This document shows positions 14,401 to 23,143 of a stretch of DNA of 37,798 nucleotides, piece by piece. A program made the translations under genes and the position numbers. Location of the stretch: assembly GCA_947425785.1 (NCBI GenBank), contig CANEAY010000017.1:1-37798 (forward strand), read 5' to 3'. This DNA comes from an uncultured Pseudoflavonifractor sp. (lineage in GTDB: Bacteria > Bacillota > Clostridia > Oscillospirales > Oscillospiraceae). The notes below the pieces were generated by a model. It saw only the letters and a list, made by a program, of their open reading frames with translations. It searched no databases and was not told the origin of the DNA. Numbering within the stretch: the first letter of the stretch is position 1; each line of letters begins with the position of its first letter.

Positions 14401-16157
14401 TAGACAATCTGATCGTGGCCGCCAGAGAGCAGGTCTCTGCCCTCACCCAGGCGGCCTATGAACGTGCCGCCGCCGCAGGGGAGCTCCCCGCCGGGGCGGT
14501 CATTGCCGGCAATGTGGACATCCCCAAGGACGTGAGGAACGGTGACTACGCCTCCTCCTTCGCCCTGGCGGGGGCCAAGGCCCTGGGCAAGCCCCCCCGG
14601 GCGGTGGCCCAGGCCCTGGTGGATCATATGGAGCTGGAGGGCAGCTTTTTCGACAAGGTGGAGCTGGCCGGCCCCGGCTTCCTCAACTTCACCCTGGGCA
14701 AGACCTGGTTCGGCCAAGTCCTCTCCACCATCGAGACCGCCGGTGACCGCTACGGCTCCAGCGAAGAGGGCAAGGGGAAGAAGGTCATGGTGGAGTTCGT
14801 CTCCGCCAACCCCACCGGCCCCATGCACATCGGCAACGCTCGGGGCGGCGTGCTGGGCGACGCCATCGCCGCCATCCTGGAGCGGCTGGGTTACGACGTG
14901 TGGCGGGAGTTCTACGTCAACGACTTCGGCAACCAGATCGCCAAGTTCTCCCAGTCCATCTACGCCCGCTGTATGCAGCTGACCCTGGGGGAGGAGAACT
15001 ATCCCTTCCCCGAGGAGGGCTACCACGGGGAGGACATCAAGGAGCTGGCCCGGGGCTTCCTCCAGCAGGCGGGCGGCCGCTGGACGGGCGGCGGGGAAAA
15101 CCAGGACGCCTGGATGGAGGAGATGGCCCAGTACGGCCTCAAGACCAACATCCCCAAGATGCAGGACGACCTTTTGAAGTACGGCATCCGCTATGACGAG
15201 TGGTTCTTAGAGTCCACCCTCCACCAGAGCGGCTACCTGGAGCAGACCATTCAGCTCCTCACCGGCAAGGGCTGGACCTACGAGAAGGACGGAGCCCTGT
15301 GGCTGGACACCACCGGCCTTTTGAAGCAGAAGTACCTGGCCGAGGGCAAGAGCCAGGAGCAGGTAGACAAGCTGGATCTGAAGGACGATGTGCTGCGCCG
15401 GGCCAACGGCTTCTACACCTACTTCGCCGCCGACATCGCCTACCACCGCAACAAGCTGGAGCAGCGGGGCTACGACACCGCCATCAACATCTGGGGCGCC
15501 GACCACCACGGCCACGTGGCCCGGCTCCAGGCCGCCCTGGACGGCCTTGGGCTGGACGGCTCCCACCGGCTGGTCATCGTGCTCATGCAGCTGGTGAACC
15601 TCCTCCAGGACGGCCAGCCCGTGCGGATGAGCAAGCGCTCCGGCAAGGCCATCGCCCTGCGGGATCTGCTGGACGAGGTCAGCGTGGACGCCGCCCGCTT
15701 CATTTTCAGCGCCAGCAGCTCCAACAGCCCCGTGGACTTTGACCTGGACTTGGCCGTCCGCCAGGACAGCGACAACCCGGTCTACTATGTCCAGTACGCC
15801 CACGCCCGCATCTGCTCCCTCATCGCCCGGCTCACCGCCGACGAGGGTCTCACCGTCCCCGCCGCCGCGGACACCGACGCAGGCGCCCTCAATAGCCCCG
15901 AGGAGCTGGCCCTCATCAAGGCCCTGGCCCGGTTCCCCGAGGAGGTCAAGATCGCCGGCCGGGACTACGACCCCTCCCAGATCAACCGCTACCTCATCAC
16001 CCTGGCGGGGGACTTCCACCGCTTCTACAACGCCCACCGCATCAAGGGGGAGGCCCCCGGCGTGGCCCAGGCCCGGCTCAAGCTGGCCGACGCCACCCGC
16101 AGTGTTCTGGAAAACGGCCTGAACCTCATCGGCGTCACCGCCCCGGAGAAGATGTAA
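14397..16157 (+). CDS. argS: Arginyl-tRNA synthetase
   Basis: Class I synthetase that charges tRNA-Arg. The frame is open upstream inside DUF1934, but ATG 14397 follows AAAGGAG and gives a 586-residue protein with the normal ArgRS N-terminal tRNA D-loop-recognition domain. The catalytic motif SANPTGPMHIGNARGG has its HIGH variant at 144-147, and the KMSKS loop is MSKRSGK from residue 411. The C-terminal DALR helical domain contains YVQYAHARICSLIAR and LAGDFHRFYNAHRI. It overlaps the upstream gene by 4 nt and is followed by a strong terminator. Confidence 0.96.
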   Translation: MIDNLIVAAREQVSALTQAAYERAAAAGELPAGAVIAGNVDIPKDVRNGDYASSFALAGAKALGKPPRAVAQALVDHMELEGSFFDKVELAGPGFLNFTLGKTWFGQVLSTIETAGDRYGSSEEGKGKKVMVEFVSANPTGPMHIGNARGGVLGDAIAAILERLGYDVWREFYVNDFGNQIAKFSQSIYARCMQLTLGEENYPFPEEGYHGEDIKELARGFLQQAGGRWTGGGENQDAWMEEMAQYGLKTNIPKMQDDLLKYGIRYDEWFLESTLHQSGYLEQTIQLLTGKGWTYEKDGALWLDTTGLLKQKYLAEGKSQEQVDKLDLKDDVLRRANGFYTYFAADIAYHRNKLEQRGYDTAINIWGADHHGHVARLQAALDGLGLDGSHRLVIVLMQLVNLLQDGQPVRMSKRSGKAIALRDLLDEVSVDAARFIFSASSSNSPVDFDLDLAVRQDSDNPVYYVQYAHARICSLIARLTADEGLTVPAAADTDAGALNSPEELALIKALARFPEEVKIAGRDYDPSQINRYLITLAGDFHRFYNAHRIKGEAPGVAQARLKLADATRSVLENGLNLIGVTAPEKM

Positions 16158-16167
16158 AAGAAAAACC

Positions 16168-16200
16168 AAGGCCGACGGCTTTTGCCGTCGGCCTTTTCTT
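16168..16200. terminator. Intrinsic terminator after argS
   Basis: AAGGCCGACGGC (16168-16179), a TTTT loop and the complementary arm 16184-16195, then TTCTT. A-rich DNA on the other side makes it usable by the convergent glycosyltransferase gene. Confidence 0.88.
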
Positions 16201-16206
16201 GTACTT

Positions 16207-17490
16207 TTACGCCGCCGTGTCCATCTGGGTCACAGAGGTGTGGCGGATGGGCTTCCACTCCACCTTCTGGAAGAGGGCGGCCACGGTGATGGGTATGTAG
16301 CTGAGCATAAAGAGGGGAAAGAGGGGCAGGAAGCACAGCTTCCGCACCGGGGTGGCCTTGATGGCCCTCCACTCGCTGAGCACGGTGATGAGCCCGTAGA
16401 GGAACATCCCCCGGTAAAAGGCCCAGAAGGCCCCGGCCACAAAGTCCCAGGTCAGCAGGAGCACCTGCTTACTCACCCAGTCGGGAGCGGAGAGGCACAC
16501 CAGCGCTACCACCACCTGGAGGGCGGCCCCCGCTACGGTGAGGAGCACGCCGGGGGTGACGGTGAGGAGGATGTCGTAGCACCCCAAGCCCTGCCGTCCG
16601 CCCCGAAGGATGCCCTTGAGGAGGGAGGGGCCGTACTGGGCGTCCACCTGGTAGAAGCCCTTTGACCAGCGCAGCCGCTGATCCCAGGACTGGCGGAAGG
16701 CGGTGGGCTGTTCGTCGTAGATGACCGCCGCCCCGCAGTAGCCGATGCGCAGGCCCTGGGCGGCGCACTCGGCGGAGAATTGGATGTCCTCGGTGAGCAG
16801 GTGGTAGGGCCAGCCCCCCTTCTCCCGCAGGAACTGGGCGTCCACCAAAAAGCCGGTGCCTGACACGGCGCAGTTGACTCCCAGGGCCATCCGGGCGGCG
16901 TTGACGAACCGGGCCTCCCGCAGGAACCAGATGGAGTACCCGGCGGTGATCCAGTTCTGGCCGAAGTTCTTGGAATTGCGGTAGCCGGTGATGGCGGTGA
17001 AGCCGCCCCGGTCAAAGACCCGGTTCATCTCCCGGACGAAGGCCGGATCCACAATGTTGTCCGCGTCAAAGATGAAATAGCCCTCGTACCGGCTCTCCAG
17101 CCCATCCCGCTTCAGACACTTGAGGAGATAGTCCAGGGCATAGCCCTTGCCCACCTCCACCCGGTCGAAGCGGCGGTACACCCTGGCCCCGGCGGCCTTG
17201 GCCACAGCGGCGGTACAGTCGGTGCAGTTGTCCGCCACCACGTAGATATCCAAAAGCTCCGCCGGATAGTCCTGGCCTTTCAGGCTGGTGATGAGCTCCC
17301 CAATGACCCCCGCCTCGTTCCTGGCGGAGATGAGCACGGCGTAGCGGTGCAGGCGCATAGGCTCCCGGCGATCCCGCCAGGACCGGCGCAGCAGGCCCAC
17401 GCCCAGGTAAAAGACCTGATAAAAATAGAGGGCGGTCATGGTCAGCCCCAATATCAAATTAAAACGCTCTACCAAGTGGATCAGCTGCAT
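16207..17490 (-). CDS. Membrane glycosyltransferase, family 2 (processive, BcsA/NodC-like)
   Basis: Probably polymerises or adds a sugar from a nucleotide-sugar at the cytoplasmic membrane face. The 427 residues have an N-terminal membrane helix (about 10-32), a GT-A domain with VLISARNEAG, DAD (142-144), the TED catalytic base (233-235) and QRLRW (271-275), and then several C-terminal membrane helices. D,D,D/QxxRW is the signature of processive GT2 enzymes. The ATG at 17490 follows GAAAGGA at 11 nt. It is monocistronic, with its own promoter. The polymer cannot be determined; no export or modification genes are adjacent. Confidence 0.88.
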   Translation of the reverse strand: MQLIHLVERFNLILGLTMTALYFYQVFYLGVGLLRRSWRDRREPMRLHRYAVLISARNEAGVIGELITSLKGQDYPAELLDIYVVADNCTDCTAAVAKAAGARVYRRFDRVEVGKGYALDYLLKCLKRDGLESRYEGYFIFDADNIVDPAFVREMNRVFDRGGFTAITGYRNSKNFGQNWITAGYSIWFLREARFVNAARMALGVNCAVSGTGFLVDAQFLREKGGWPYHLLTEDIQFSAECAAQGLRIGYCGAAVIYDEQPTAFRQSWDQRLRWSKGFYQVDAQYGPSLLKGILRGGRQGLGCYDILLTVTPGVLLTVAGAALQVVVALVCLSAPDWVSKQVLLLTWDFVAGAFWAFYRGMFLYGLITVLSEWRAIKATPVRKLCFLPLFPLFMLSYIPITVAALFQKVEWKPIRHTSVTQMDTAA

Positions 17491-17534
17491 GAGGGCTCAT
17501 TCCTTTCTCTCTTTTTCCCCTGTCGTCAGTCCTG

Positions 17535-17562
17535 ATTTTAGCACGGTTTTTCCACAAAACAA
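17535..17562 (-). promoter_or_regulatory. Promoter of the processive glycosyltransferase gene
   Basis: Minus strand TTGTTT (17557-17562), a 16-nt spacer and TAAAAT (17535-17540), 45 nt before the start codon. The rest of the 231-nt gap 17491-17721 holds only this promoter and the terminator at 17660-17694. Confidence 0.68.
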
Positions 17563-17659
17563 GGGCTTCCCGGCGGATTTAAGGGAATGTTAAGAAAGGT
17601 TTTCTTTTTCGTTCACTTTTCCTTTGTTTTCAATGCTTTCCAGCCGCGTCCCCACCCCC

Positions 17660-17694
17660 AAAAAGAGGGCCGGCGGTGGATACCGCCGGCCCTC
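17660..17694 (-). terminator. Intrinsic terminator of the M20 amidohydrolase gene
   Basis: A perfect 13-bp stem (17682-17694 / 17665-17677) with a 4-nt loop, followed on the minus strand by five T's (17660-17664). Confidence 0.9.
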
Positions 17695-17721
17695 TCTCAC
17701 TTTCCAAAAGTCCCCTCTTTT

Positions 17722-18897
17722 TTACAGCCCGATGAGCTCAAAATAGGTGCCCAGCAGCATGTTGAGACCCACCATCAGCCCCCGCTCGCCCAGGTAGAGG
17801 TCACAGCTGTGGCGGGCGCCGCCGGTGCGGGGGTCGTCCTTCTCCCGGGTGCCGATGGTAAAGTAGGCCCCGGGCATCTCCTCCAGCATATAGGCGAAGT
17901 CCTCGCCGCCCATGATGTCCTCGCTTTGGATGTTCTCATAGCCCAGCCGCTGGGCCGCCCGCAGGGCGTACTCATAGGAGTCCCCCCGGTTGATGACGGC
18001 GGGATAGCCCCGGTCAATGCGGATCTCCACCTGGCAGTCGTGGGCCTCGCAGATGCACCTGGCCAGCTTCTGGAGCCGCTCCAGCAGAGGCTCCACCAGG
18101 GTGTTGTCCGTGGCCCGGTAGCTGCCCCCCAGATTGACGCTGCGGCAGATGATGTTGGGGGAGTTTTTGTTGTCGGAGTGGATGTAGCCCACCGTCAGGG
18201 TGGTGGCCGTCTGGGGGGAGGTCTTTTGGGGCACCACATGGTAGATGGCGGAGACCAGCTCCGCCGCCACCGTCATGGGGTCGATGGTGCGCTGGGGGAA
18301 GCCGCTGTGGCCGCCCTTGCCGGTGATGGTGATGTCATAGCCGCCGATGGCGGCGGAGCGGGGGCCGCTCTGAACATTGACCTGGCCCACATCCATGTTG
18401 GTGCGGATGTGGAGGGCGAATACCCGGTCCAGGCCCTTCAGGGCCCCGTCCTCGATCATCATGGAGGCGCCGCCGGGGAGCAGCTCCTCGGCCTGCTCAA
18501 AGATGAAACGCACCTCCCCCCGGATGAACTCCCGGTGCTCGGACAGAAACTCCGCCATGGTCAGCAGGATGGCCGTATGGGCGTCGTGGCCGCAGGCGTG
18601 CATCACCTTGGGATTCTCCGAGCGAAAGTCCAGGTCGTTCTCCTCCTGGATGGGCAGGGCGTCGATGTCCGCCCGGAAGCCGATAGCCGGGCCCTCCGCG
18701 GCCCCCTTCAGGATACCCACGGTGGAGTTGCCCCGGATGCCCTCCATCAGGGGGATGCCGAACTCCTTCAGCTTCTCCCGGATGAAGCGGGCGGTGTTCT
18801 CCTCCTGGAAGGACAGCTCCGGGTGCTGGTGGATGTACCGGCGGTATCCCAGCATCTCCGCCTCAAGGGGGGCTGTCAGCGCGGTGAGTTGTTCCAT
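17722..18897 (-). CDS. M20 family amidohydrolase / metallopeptidase
   Basis: Hydrolyses an N-acyl amino acid or small amide using two metal ions in the cytoplasm (IAA-amino-acid hydrolase/HipO-like group). ATG 18897 follows AGAGGAGAAGG and gives 391 residues. Metal and catalytic motifs are GFRADIDALPIQE, HACGHDAH (Cys102, His104), EQAEE (134-138), GHSGFP and a late GGEDFAYML. These make it an active-looking aminoacylase-type enzyme; the substrate cannot be read from sequence. It is transcribed alone downstream of a LysR gene, with a LysR-box-like dyad in the gap, suggesting ligand-dependent activation. Confidence 0.9.
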   Translation of the reverse strand: MEQLTALTAPLEAEMLGYRRYIHQHPELSFQEENTARFIREKLKEFGIPLMEGIRGNSTVGILKGAAEGPAIGFRADIDALPIQEENDLDFRSENPKVMHACGHDAHTAILLTMAEFLSEHREFIRGEVRFIFEQAEELLPGGASMMIEDGALKGLDRVFALHIRTNMDVGQVNVQSGPRSAAIGGYDITITGKGGHSGFPQRTIDPMTVAAELVSAIYHVVPQKTSPQTATTLTVGYIHSDNKNSPNIICRSVNLGGSYRATDNTLVEPLLERLQKLARCICEAHDCQVEIRIDRGYPAVINRGDSYEYALRAAQRLGYENIQSEDIMGGEDFAYMLEEMPGAYFTIGTREKDDPRTGGARHSCDLYLGERGLMVGLNMLLGTYFELIGL

Positions 18898-18983
18898 AGT
18901 GCCTTCTCCTCTCTTTGTCAAATATCACATTTTTGCCGGGGAACGGAATTTTCTTTTTTAACAGTAGCACGAAAACCCCCGCC

Positions 18984-18997
18984 TTAGAAATGCCTAA
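18984..18997. promoter_or_regulatory. LysR-box-like dyad upstream of the M20 gene
   Basis: TTAG-N6-CTAA, an interrupted palindrome compatible with the T-N11/12-A pattern bound by LysR-type proteins. It is 87 nt upstream of the M20 start and immediately downstream of the terminator of the LysR gene. Binding is inference. Confidence 0.4.
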
Positions 18998-19010
18998 AAT
19001 TTATAAGATA

Positions 19011-19055
19011 TAAAAAGGAAGGCGCAGGCCCCATACGGAGCCTGCGCCTTCCTTT
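19011..19055 (-). terminator. Intrinsic terminator of the LysR gene
   Basis: AAAGGAAGGCGCAGGC (19014-19029) pairs with 19040-19055 around a 10-nt loop. On the minus strand the hairpin runs into a T-run. It separates the LysR transcript from the M20 gene. Confidence 0.85.
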
Positions 19056-19061
19056 GATCCC

Positions 19062-19952
19062 TCACTCATTTTCCATGGTGAAGCCCCGTTTTTCCAGTCC
19101 CCGCAGGAAATAGCTCTGGAACTGCTTCACCGCCTGGCTCATGTACACATCCGCATTCCAGGTCATGCAGATATAGCGGTAATAGCGCTCATCCTTCAAA
19201 GGCCGCAGCACGATGCCCTCCAGATCCTTCTCCGGCCAGGTGTACTGGGGGATACGGGAGATATAGCCCTTGTCCCGCACCATGTTCCGCACCGCCGCCA
19301 TGCCGTCGCAATACAGGGAGATCTCCTTGGGAAACTGGGTATCCCCCCGCCACTTGCTGGTGGAACGGAAGAAATACCGCTTGTCCCCAATGCCCACATA
19401 GGGCCGGTCCGCCAGCTCCTCCCGGGTGAGGACTTCCTTCCCGGCCAGAGGATCCCCTGCCGCCAGGGCCACGAACACCTCCTCCTTGAACAGGACTCGG
19501 TTGGAACGGGAGTCTATGGGCTCCGTGGAGGGGTAGATGAACAGGTCGTAATCCCCGTTATTGATGCCGGTGTCGTCATCCTGGTGGATGTGGAACTCGA
19601 TATCGTCCCGTTCCGACAGGTACTCCCCCAAAATATCGAAGAACAGGCCGAAAATGCACCGCAGCTCTATGGTGACCACCGCCTTCTTCTCCCGGTTCAG
19701 GCTGGACACCTCATCCTTCACGTTGCGCATGGTCTGAAGCAGCACGCGGGCCCTGTCCTGCAGGAGCTTTCCGTTCTCCGTCAGCACGATGCTCTTCCCC
19801 TGCCGGTAAAAGAGCTTGCAGTCCAGCTCCTCCTCCAGCTTTTTGATGGTTCGGGTGAGGGCCGGCTGGGTCACATACAGGACTTCCGCCGCCTTGGAGA
19901 TGTTCTGAAATTCCGCCACCTTGGAAAAATAGGCCAGCTGCTGGATATCCAT
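19062..19952 (-). CDS. LysR family transcriptional regulator
   Basis: The N-terminal winged helix-turn-helix is typical: MDIQQLAYFSKVAEFQNISKAAEVLYVTQPALTRTIKKLE (1-40). It is followed by a linker helix and a periplasmic-binding-like effector domain, 296 residues in all. I chose ATG 19952 over the in-frame TTG three codons upstream because GGAAGGGAG has proper spacing only to the ATG. The effector is unknown. It lies directly upstream of the M20 amidohydrolase on the same strand, and an interrupted dyad between them makes that hydrolase the likeliest target. Confidence 0.92.
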   Translation of the reverse strand: MDIQQLAYFSKVAEFQNISKAAEVLYVTQPALTRTIKKLEEELDCKLFYRQGKSIVLTENGKLLQDRARVLLQTMRNVKDEVSSLNREKKAVVTIELRCIFGLFFDILGEYLSERDDIEFHIHQDDDTGINNGDYDLFIYPSTEPIDSRSNRVLFKEEVFVALAAGDPLAGKEVLTREELADRPYVGIGDKRYFFRSTSKWRGDTQFPKEISLYCDGMAAVRNMVRDKGYISRIPQYTWPEKDLEGIVLRPLKDERYYRYICMTWNADVYMSQAVKQFQSYFLRGLEKRGFTMENE

Positions 19953-19978
19953 TTTCCGCAACTCCCTTCCTCTGCAAG

Positions 19979-20009
19979 GAGAACGCCGGAAGCATCCCCC
20001 GGCGTTCTC
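19979..20009 (-). terminator. Hairpin after the GT2 gene
   Basis: An 11-bp perfect stem (19979-19989 / 19999-20009) with a 9-nt loop, downstream of the GT2 gene on the minus strand. The following bases are CTTGC rather than a T-run, so termination may be weak and read-through into the LysR gene is possible. Confidence 0.55.
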
Positions 20010-20018
20010 TCAAGGCTT

Positions 20019-21047
20019 TTAATTGAATTTGTAGATCTTCCTCGCCATGCGGTAGAGGGACACAGAGATCTTCCTGCCCTGGTAGCCGGGGATGGTGCCC
20101 ACCGCCGACAGGGCCCAATATTTCAGCTTGTGGTGGAGCCGGGGGTCTACCGTGCGCAGGTACTCCCACAGCTCGGTCTTCATCCCCAGCTTCTCCGGGG
20201 AGTTATCGATGTTGAGGAACACGGAGGAAATGGTCATCATCATGGCCAGATAGTTGGTCATGTACCGGCCCAGCTTGGGGCTCGTGGCGCGCACCTTCCG
20301 CAGATCATGGGCGCCGATCATCAGCTTGGTCACCCGCACCTGCTGCTCCACCCGGCCCACCATCACCTTCTCATTGACGCTCTGGTCGGCCCGGCCAATG
20401 AAATAGCGGTAGAGATCCACATCCATATAGTAGATGCTCTTGACAAAGGGCAGAGGCTGGTAGACAAAGATATTGTCCACATAGAAGGTGTGCTTGGGAA
20501 GCTCCAGGCCGCATTGGCGCAGCAGCTGTGTCCGGTAGATCACCGAGTGCATCAGCAGGTACTGGGAGGGGCGGAAGCGGCCCATCTCCTCCCAGGTGAA
20601 GAGCTTGTCCTGGGGGAAGACATTGCGGTAGCGCATGACCTTTTGGGTCTTGTCCTCCACATGCTCATAGACGTAGTTGGCGATGAGCAGGTCAAGGGGC
20701 GCGCTCCACCTGGCGCACTCCCGCAGCTTGGCCATCACCTTCTGCAGGGCCTCGGCGTCCAGCCAGTCATCGGAGTCCACCACCTTATAGTACATCCCCC
20801 TGGCATTGCGAATACCCTGGTTGACGCCCTCGCCGTGGCCCCCGTTTTCCTGGTGGATGGCGCGGATGACGTCGGGATATTTCGCCGCCCAGGCGTCGCA
20901 CTTGGCCGGGGTATCATCCTTGGTGGAGCCGTCGTCCACCAGGATGATCTCAATGTCCTCCCCAGCGGTGAGCAGGGTCTCCACACAGTGATCCATATAG
21001 GCCGCCGAGTTGTAGCAGGGCACGGCGAAGGTCAGAATTTTCTCCAT
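20019..21047 (-). CDS. Glycosyltransferase family 2
   Basis: A 342-residue GT-A glycosyltransferase without obvious membrane helices, so probably peripheral. Motifs are FAVPCYNSAAYMDHCVETLL, IILVDDGSTKDDT and the metal-binding VDSDDW. I place the start at ATG 21047 (MEKILTFAVPCYNS) with AGGAG 11 nt upstream; the in-frame GTG at 21059 is too close to that site. It follows the UDP-galactopyranose mutase gene by 39 nt on the same strand, so it may use UDP-galactofuranose or build the same glycan. The acceptor is unknown. Confidence 0.88.
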   Translation of the reverse strand: MEKILTFAVPCYNSAAYMDHCVETLLTAGEDIEIILVDDGSTKDDTPAKCDAWAAKYPDVIRAIHQENGGHGEGVNQGIRNARGMYYKVVDSDDWLDAEALQKVMAKLRECARWSAPLDLLIANYVYEHVEDKTQKVMRYRNVFPQDKLFTWEEMGRFRPSQYLLMHSVIYRTQLLRQCGLELPKHTFYVDNIFVYQPLPFVKSIYYMDVDLYRYFIGRADQSVNEKVMVGRVEQQVRVTKLMIGAHDLRKVRATSPKLGRYMTNYLAMMMTISSVFLNIDNSPEKLGMKTELWEYLRTVDPRLHHKLKYWALSAVGTIPGYQGRKISVSLYRMARKIYKFN

Positions 21048-21086
21048 TTCGGCACTCACTCCTATTGTCTCTCTGCCTCCGAGCGC

Positions 21087-22277
21087 TCAGAGCAGGCTGT
21101 CCGCCAGCTCCAAAGCCCGCAGGGCGATGGCGTCCATATTGTAATACTTATACTCCGCCAGTCTCCCCAGCAGATAAAGGTTCGGGTACGCCCCGGCCAG
21201 GGCGGCATATTTGCCGTAGAGGGCGTTGTTTTCCGGGTTAATGATGGCGTAGTATGGGATCTCCCCCTCCGCCCCGGTGTAGGCTCTGGAGAATTCCTTC
21301 ATAATGGCGGTCTCCGACTTGACCTTCTGCCCGGTGAGGTGCTTGAACTCGGTGATACGGGTAAAGGCCTCATCCACTGTATAGTTCACCGTGCCGTGGG
21401 TCTGGTAAAAGTACTCCTCCCCGCCGCCCACCGCGTCGCCGCCGTATATCTCGAACTTAAAGTCCAGGGTGCGGTAGGGCAAGGGGCCGAACCGGAAGGC
21501 GAACAGCTCGTCAGCCTGGCCGGAATAGATGACCGGGCCGTCAAAGACTTCTCCGTCCAGCTTGACCACGCCCGACCCCAGCTCCAGCCGCTTCAGGGCG
21601 TCACAGCCTGTTTCCACAGTGATATTGGGGTGATCCAGCATCCGCTCAAACAGCGGAGTGTACCCCTCCAGGGGCATGCCCTGGTAGGCATCCTGGAAGT
21701 AGCGGTCGTCCCGGGAGAGGAACACCGGCACCCGGGCGGTGGTGTTGGGGTCGATCTCCTCGGGAGTCTGGCCCCACTGCTTCATGGTGTAGTGGACGAA
21801 CACATGCTCGTAGACATAGTCGGCCAGGGCGGAGATCTCCGGATCCGGGTTCTGCCGCAGCTCCAGAATGGTGACCTTCCGCTCCGCGCCGTATTCGGCG
21901 ATGAGCTTGTCCCCCAGCCGCTTGCCCTCCCCGGCGCCAAAGGCGGTCTCCAGGCTTGTCAGGTTGAAGGGCACGGGATACTGCAGCCGTCCGCCCTTGC
22001 CGTCAGGGATGTTGGCCACCACCCGGTGCTGGTAGTCCCGCCACTTGGTGAACCGGGACAGGTAGTCATAGACCCGCTTTTCATTGGTATGGAAGATGTG
22101 GGGGCCGTAAAAGTGGATGACGATGCCCCCCTCGCCGGGGCCGTCGTAGGCGTTGCCGCCCACATGCTCCCGCCGCTCCAGCACCAATACCTTTTTGCCT
22201 CCGTCCTCCGCCAGGCGGCGGGCGGTCACCGCCCCGGCAAAGCCGGCGCCGACGACCAAAACGTCATAGTGTTCCAT
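21087..22277 (-). CDS. glf: UDP-galactopyranose mutase
   Basis: Flavoenzyme that interconverts UDP-galactopyranose and UDP-galactofuranose, the donor for galactofuranose in surface glycans. The FAD-binding Rossmann start is MEHYDVLVVGAGFAGAVTARRLAE, followed by VLERREHVGGNAYD and then GGIVIHFYGPHIFHTN, a diagnostic Glf segment. The C-terminal region has EIPYYAIINPENN and YANLYLLGRLAEYKYYNMD-type features. Length is 396 residues. ATG 22277 is 6 nt after AAGGAG; a GTG one codon earlier is less likely. The adjacent GT2 gene suggests a small galactofuranose-related operon. Confidence 0.93.
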   Translation of the reverse strand: MEHYDVLVVGAGFAGAVTARRLAEDGGKKVLVLERREHVGGNAYDGPGEGGIVIHFYGPHIFHTNEKRVYDYLSRFTKWRDYQHRVVANIPDGKGGRLQYPVPFNLTSLETAFGAGEGKRLGDKLIAEYGAERKVTILELRQNPDPEISALADYVYEHVFVHYTMKQWGQTPEEIDPNTTARVPVFLSRDDRYFQDAYQGMPLEGYTPLFERMLDHPNITVETGCDALKRLELGSGVVKLDGEVFDGPVIYSGQADELFAFRFGPLPYRTLDFKFEIYGGDAVGGGEEYFYQTHGTVNYTVDEAFTRITEFKHLTGQKVKSETAIMKEFSRAYTGAEGEIPYYAIINPENNALYGKYAALAGAYPNLYLLGRLAEYKYYNMDAIALRALELADSLL

Positions 22278-22304
22278 CACTTTCTCCTTGCGCGCTTTGT
22301 GCTT

Positions 22305-22321
22305 AAGTCTATCACAGACTT
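22305..22321. promoter_or_regulatory. Palindrome upstream of glf
   Basis: AAGTCT-N5-AGACTT, a perfect interrupted palindrome 28 nt before the glf start. It could be a regulator binding site for the glf-GT2 operon or the remnant of a short terminator for ppa. No T-run supports the latter. Confidence 0.4.
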
Positions 22322-22360
22322 GTCAGAAAAAAAGAAAGATTTCCTTAATTTTGCCGAAAA

Positions 22361-22891
22361 TCAGCAAAAGCAGTCCTTATAGTGGGCAATGGCGGAGCGG
22401 ATGACCTCCTTGGCCTCCTCGGCGCCCTTGGTGTCGCCGGCCACGGTGTCCTTCCCCTCCAGGTTCTTATACACGGTGAAGAAGTGGCTCATCTCCTCGA
22501 AGATATGGCTGGGCAGCTCGGTGATATCCTTATAATTATTGTAAGTAGGATCGGCGAAGGGGATGGCAATGATCTTCTCATCGTTCTTGCCGTCATCCAG
22601 CATGGAGATATAGCCGATGGGATAGCACCGCACCAGGGTCAGGGGATCCAGCTCCTCGGAGCAGAGCACCAGCACGTCCAGGGGGTCGCCGTCGTCGCCG
22701 TAGGAGCGGGGGATAAAGCCGTAGTTGGCGGGATAGTGGGTGGAGGTGTAGAGGATACGGTCCAGAATGATAAGGCCGGTGGCCTTGTCCAGCTCATACT
22801 TCTTCTTGCTGCCCTTGGGAATCTCCACCACGGCCAGGAAATCGTCGGGATTGATCCGCTTGGGATCCACGTCATGCCAGATATTGGTCAT
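22361..22891 (-). CDS. ppa: Inorganic pyrophosphatase (family I)
   Basis: Hydrolyses pyrophosphate from biosynthetic reactions in the cytoplasm. The 176-residue length fits soluble family I enzymes. The active-site signature is [13 protein letters not shown], with [33 protein letters not shown] before it and [14 protein letters not shown] after it, giving the expected Asp, Lys and Tyr residues. The ATG follows AAAGGAG. It has a near-consensus promoter and is probably monocistronic, although no strong terminator separates it from glf. Confidence 0.95.
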   Translation of the reverse strand: MTNIWHDVDPKRINPDDFLAVVEIPKGSKKKYELDKATGLIILDRILYTSTHYPANYGFIPRSYGDDGDPLDVLVLCSEELDPLTLVRCYPIGYISMLDDGKNDEKIIAIPFADPTYNNYKDITELPSHIFEEMSHFFTVYKNLEGKDTVAGDTKGAEEAKEVIRSAIAHYKDCFC

Positions 22892-22933
22892 AGGGAAAAC
22901 ACTCCTTTGTTATTTGATATCAGGTGATATTTC

Positions 22934-22962
22934 ATTATAAACGTTCTGGCGTGGAAATACAA
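22934..22962 (-). promoter_or_regulatory. Sigma-A promoter of ppa
   Basis: Minus strand TTGTAT (22957-22962), a 17-nt spacer and a perfect TATAAT (22934-22939). Confidence 0.8.
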
Positions 22963-23042
22963 GGAAGAAAATACTGCTCCCCCCCAAGGCCCGGCCCAAA
23001 AAGGGCAACGTCCACAAATTTTGCCCCGTCATAACAGTATTT

Positions 23043-23071
23043 TTGTCGAAAAGCCGCATAGTTTGTAAATT
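23043..23071 (+). promoter_or_regulatory. Possible promoter of the nhaC gene
   Basis: TTGTCG (23043-23048), a 17-nt spacer and TAAATT (23066-23071), about 70 nt before the start. The region is AT-rich and other hexamer pairs are possible. Confidence 0.45.
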
Positions 23072-23143
23072 ACTTTATAGTTTTCCCATGTTGTATGTGC
23101 TAAATTATGTCTGTTCCAAAATTAACAAGGGAGGGTTCTTCAC

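Noticed and set aside
22349-22369. Hairpin TTTTGC...GCAAAA at the ppa stop
   Set aside because: The 6-bp AT-rich stem overlaps the coding end; too weak to call a terminator.
19584-22382. A very long open frame on the + strand across lysR, GT2 and glf
   Set aside because: It runs antisense through three clearly recognisable genes; long empty frames are expected in GC-rich DNA. No ribosome site or domain is seen.
22916-22933. Repeated TGATAT just downstream of the ppa -10
   Set aside because: Imperfect and short; could be chance in an AT-rich leader, with no regulator linked to it.
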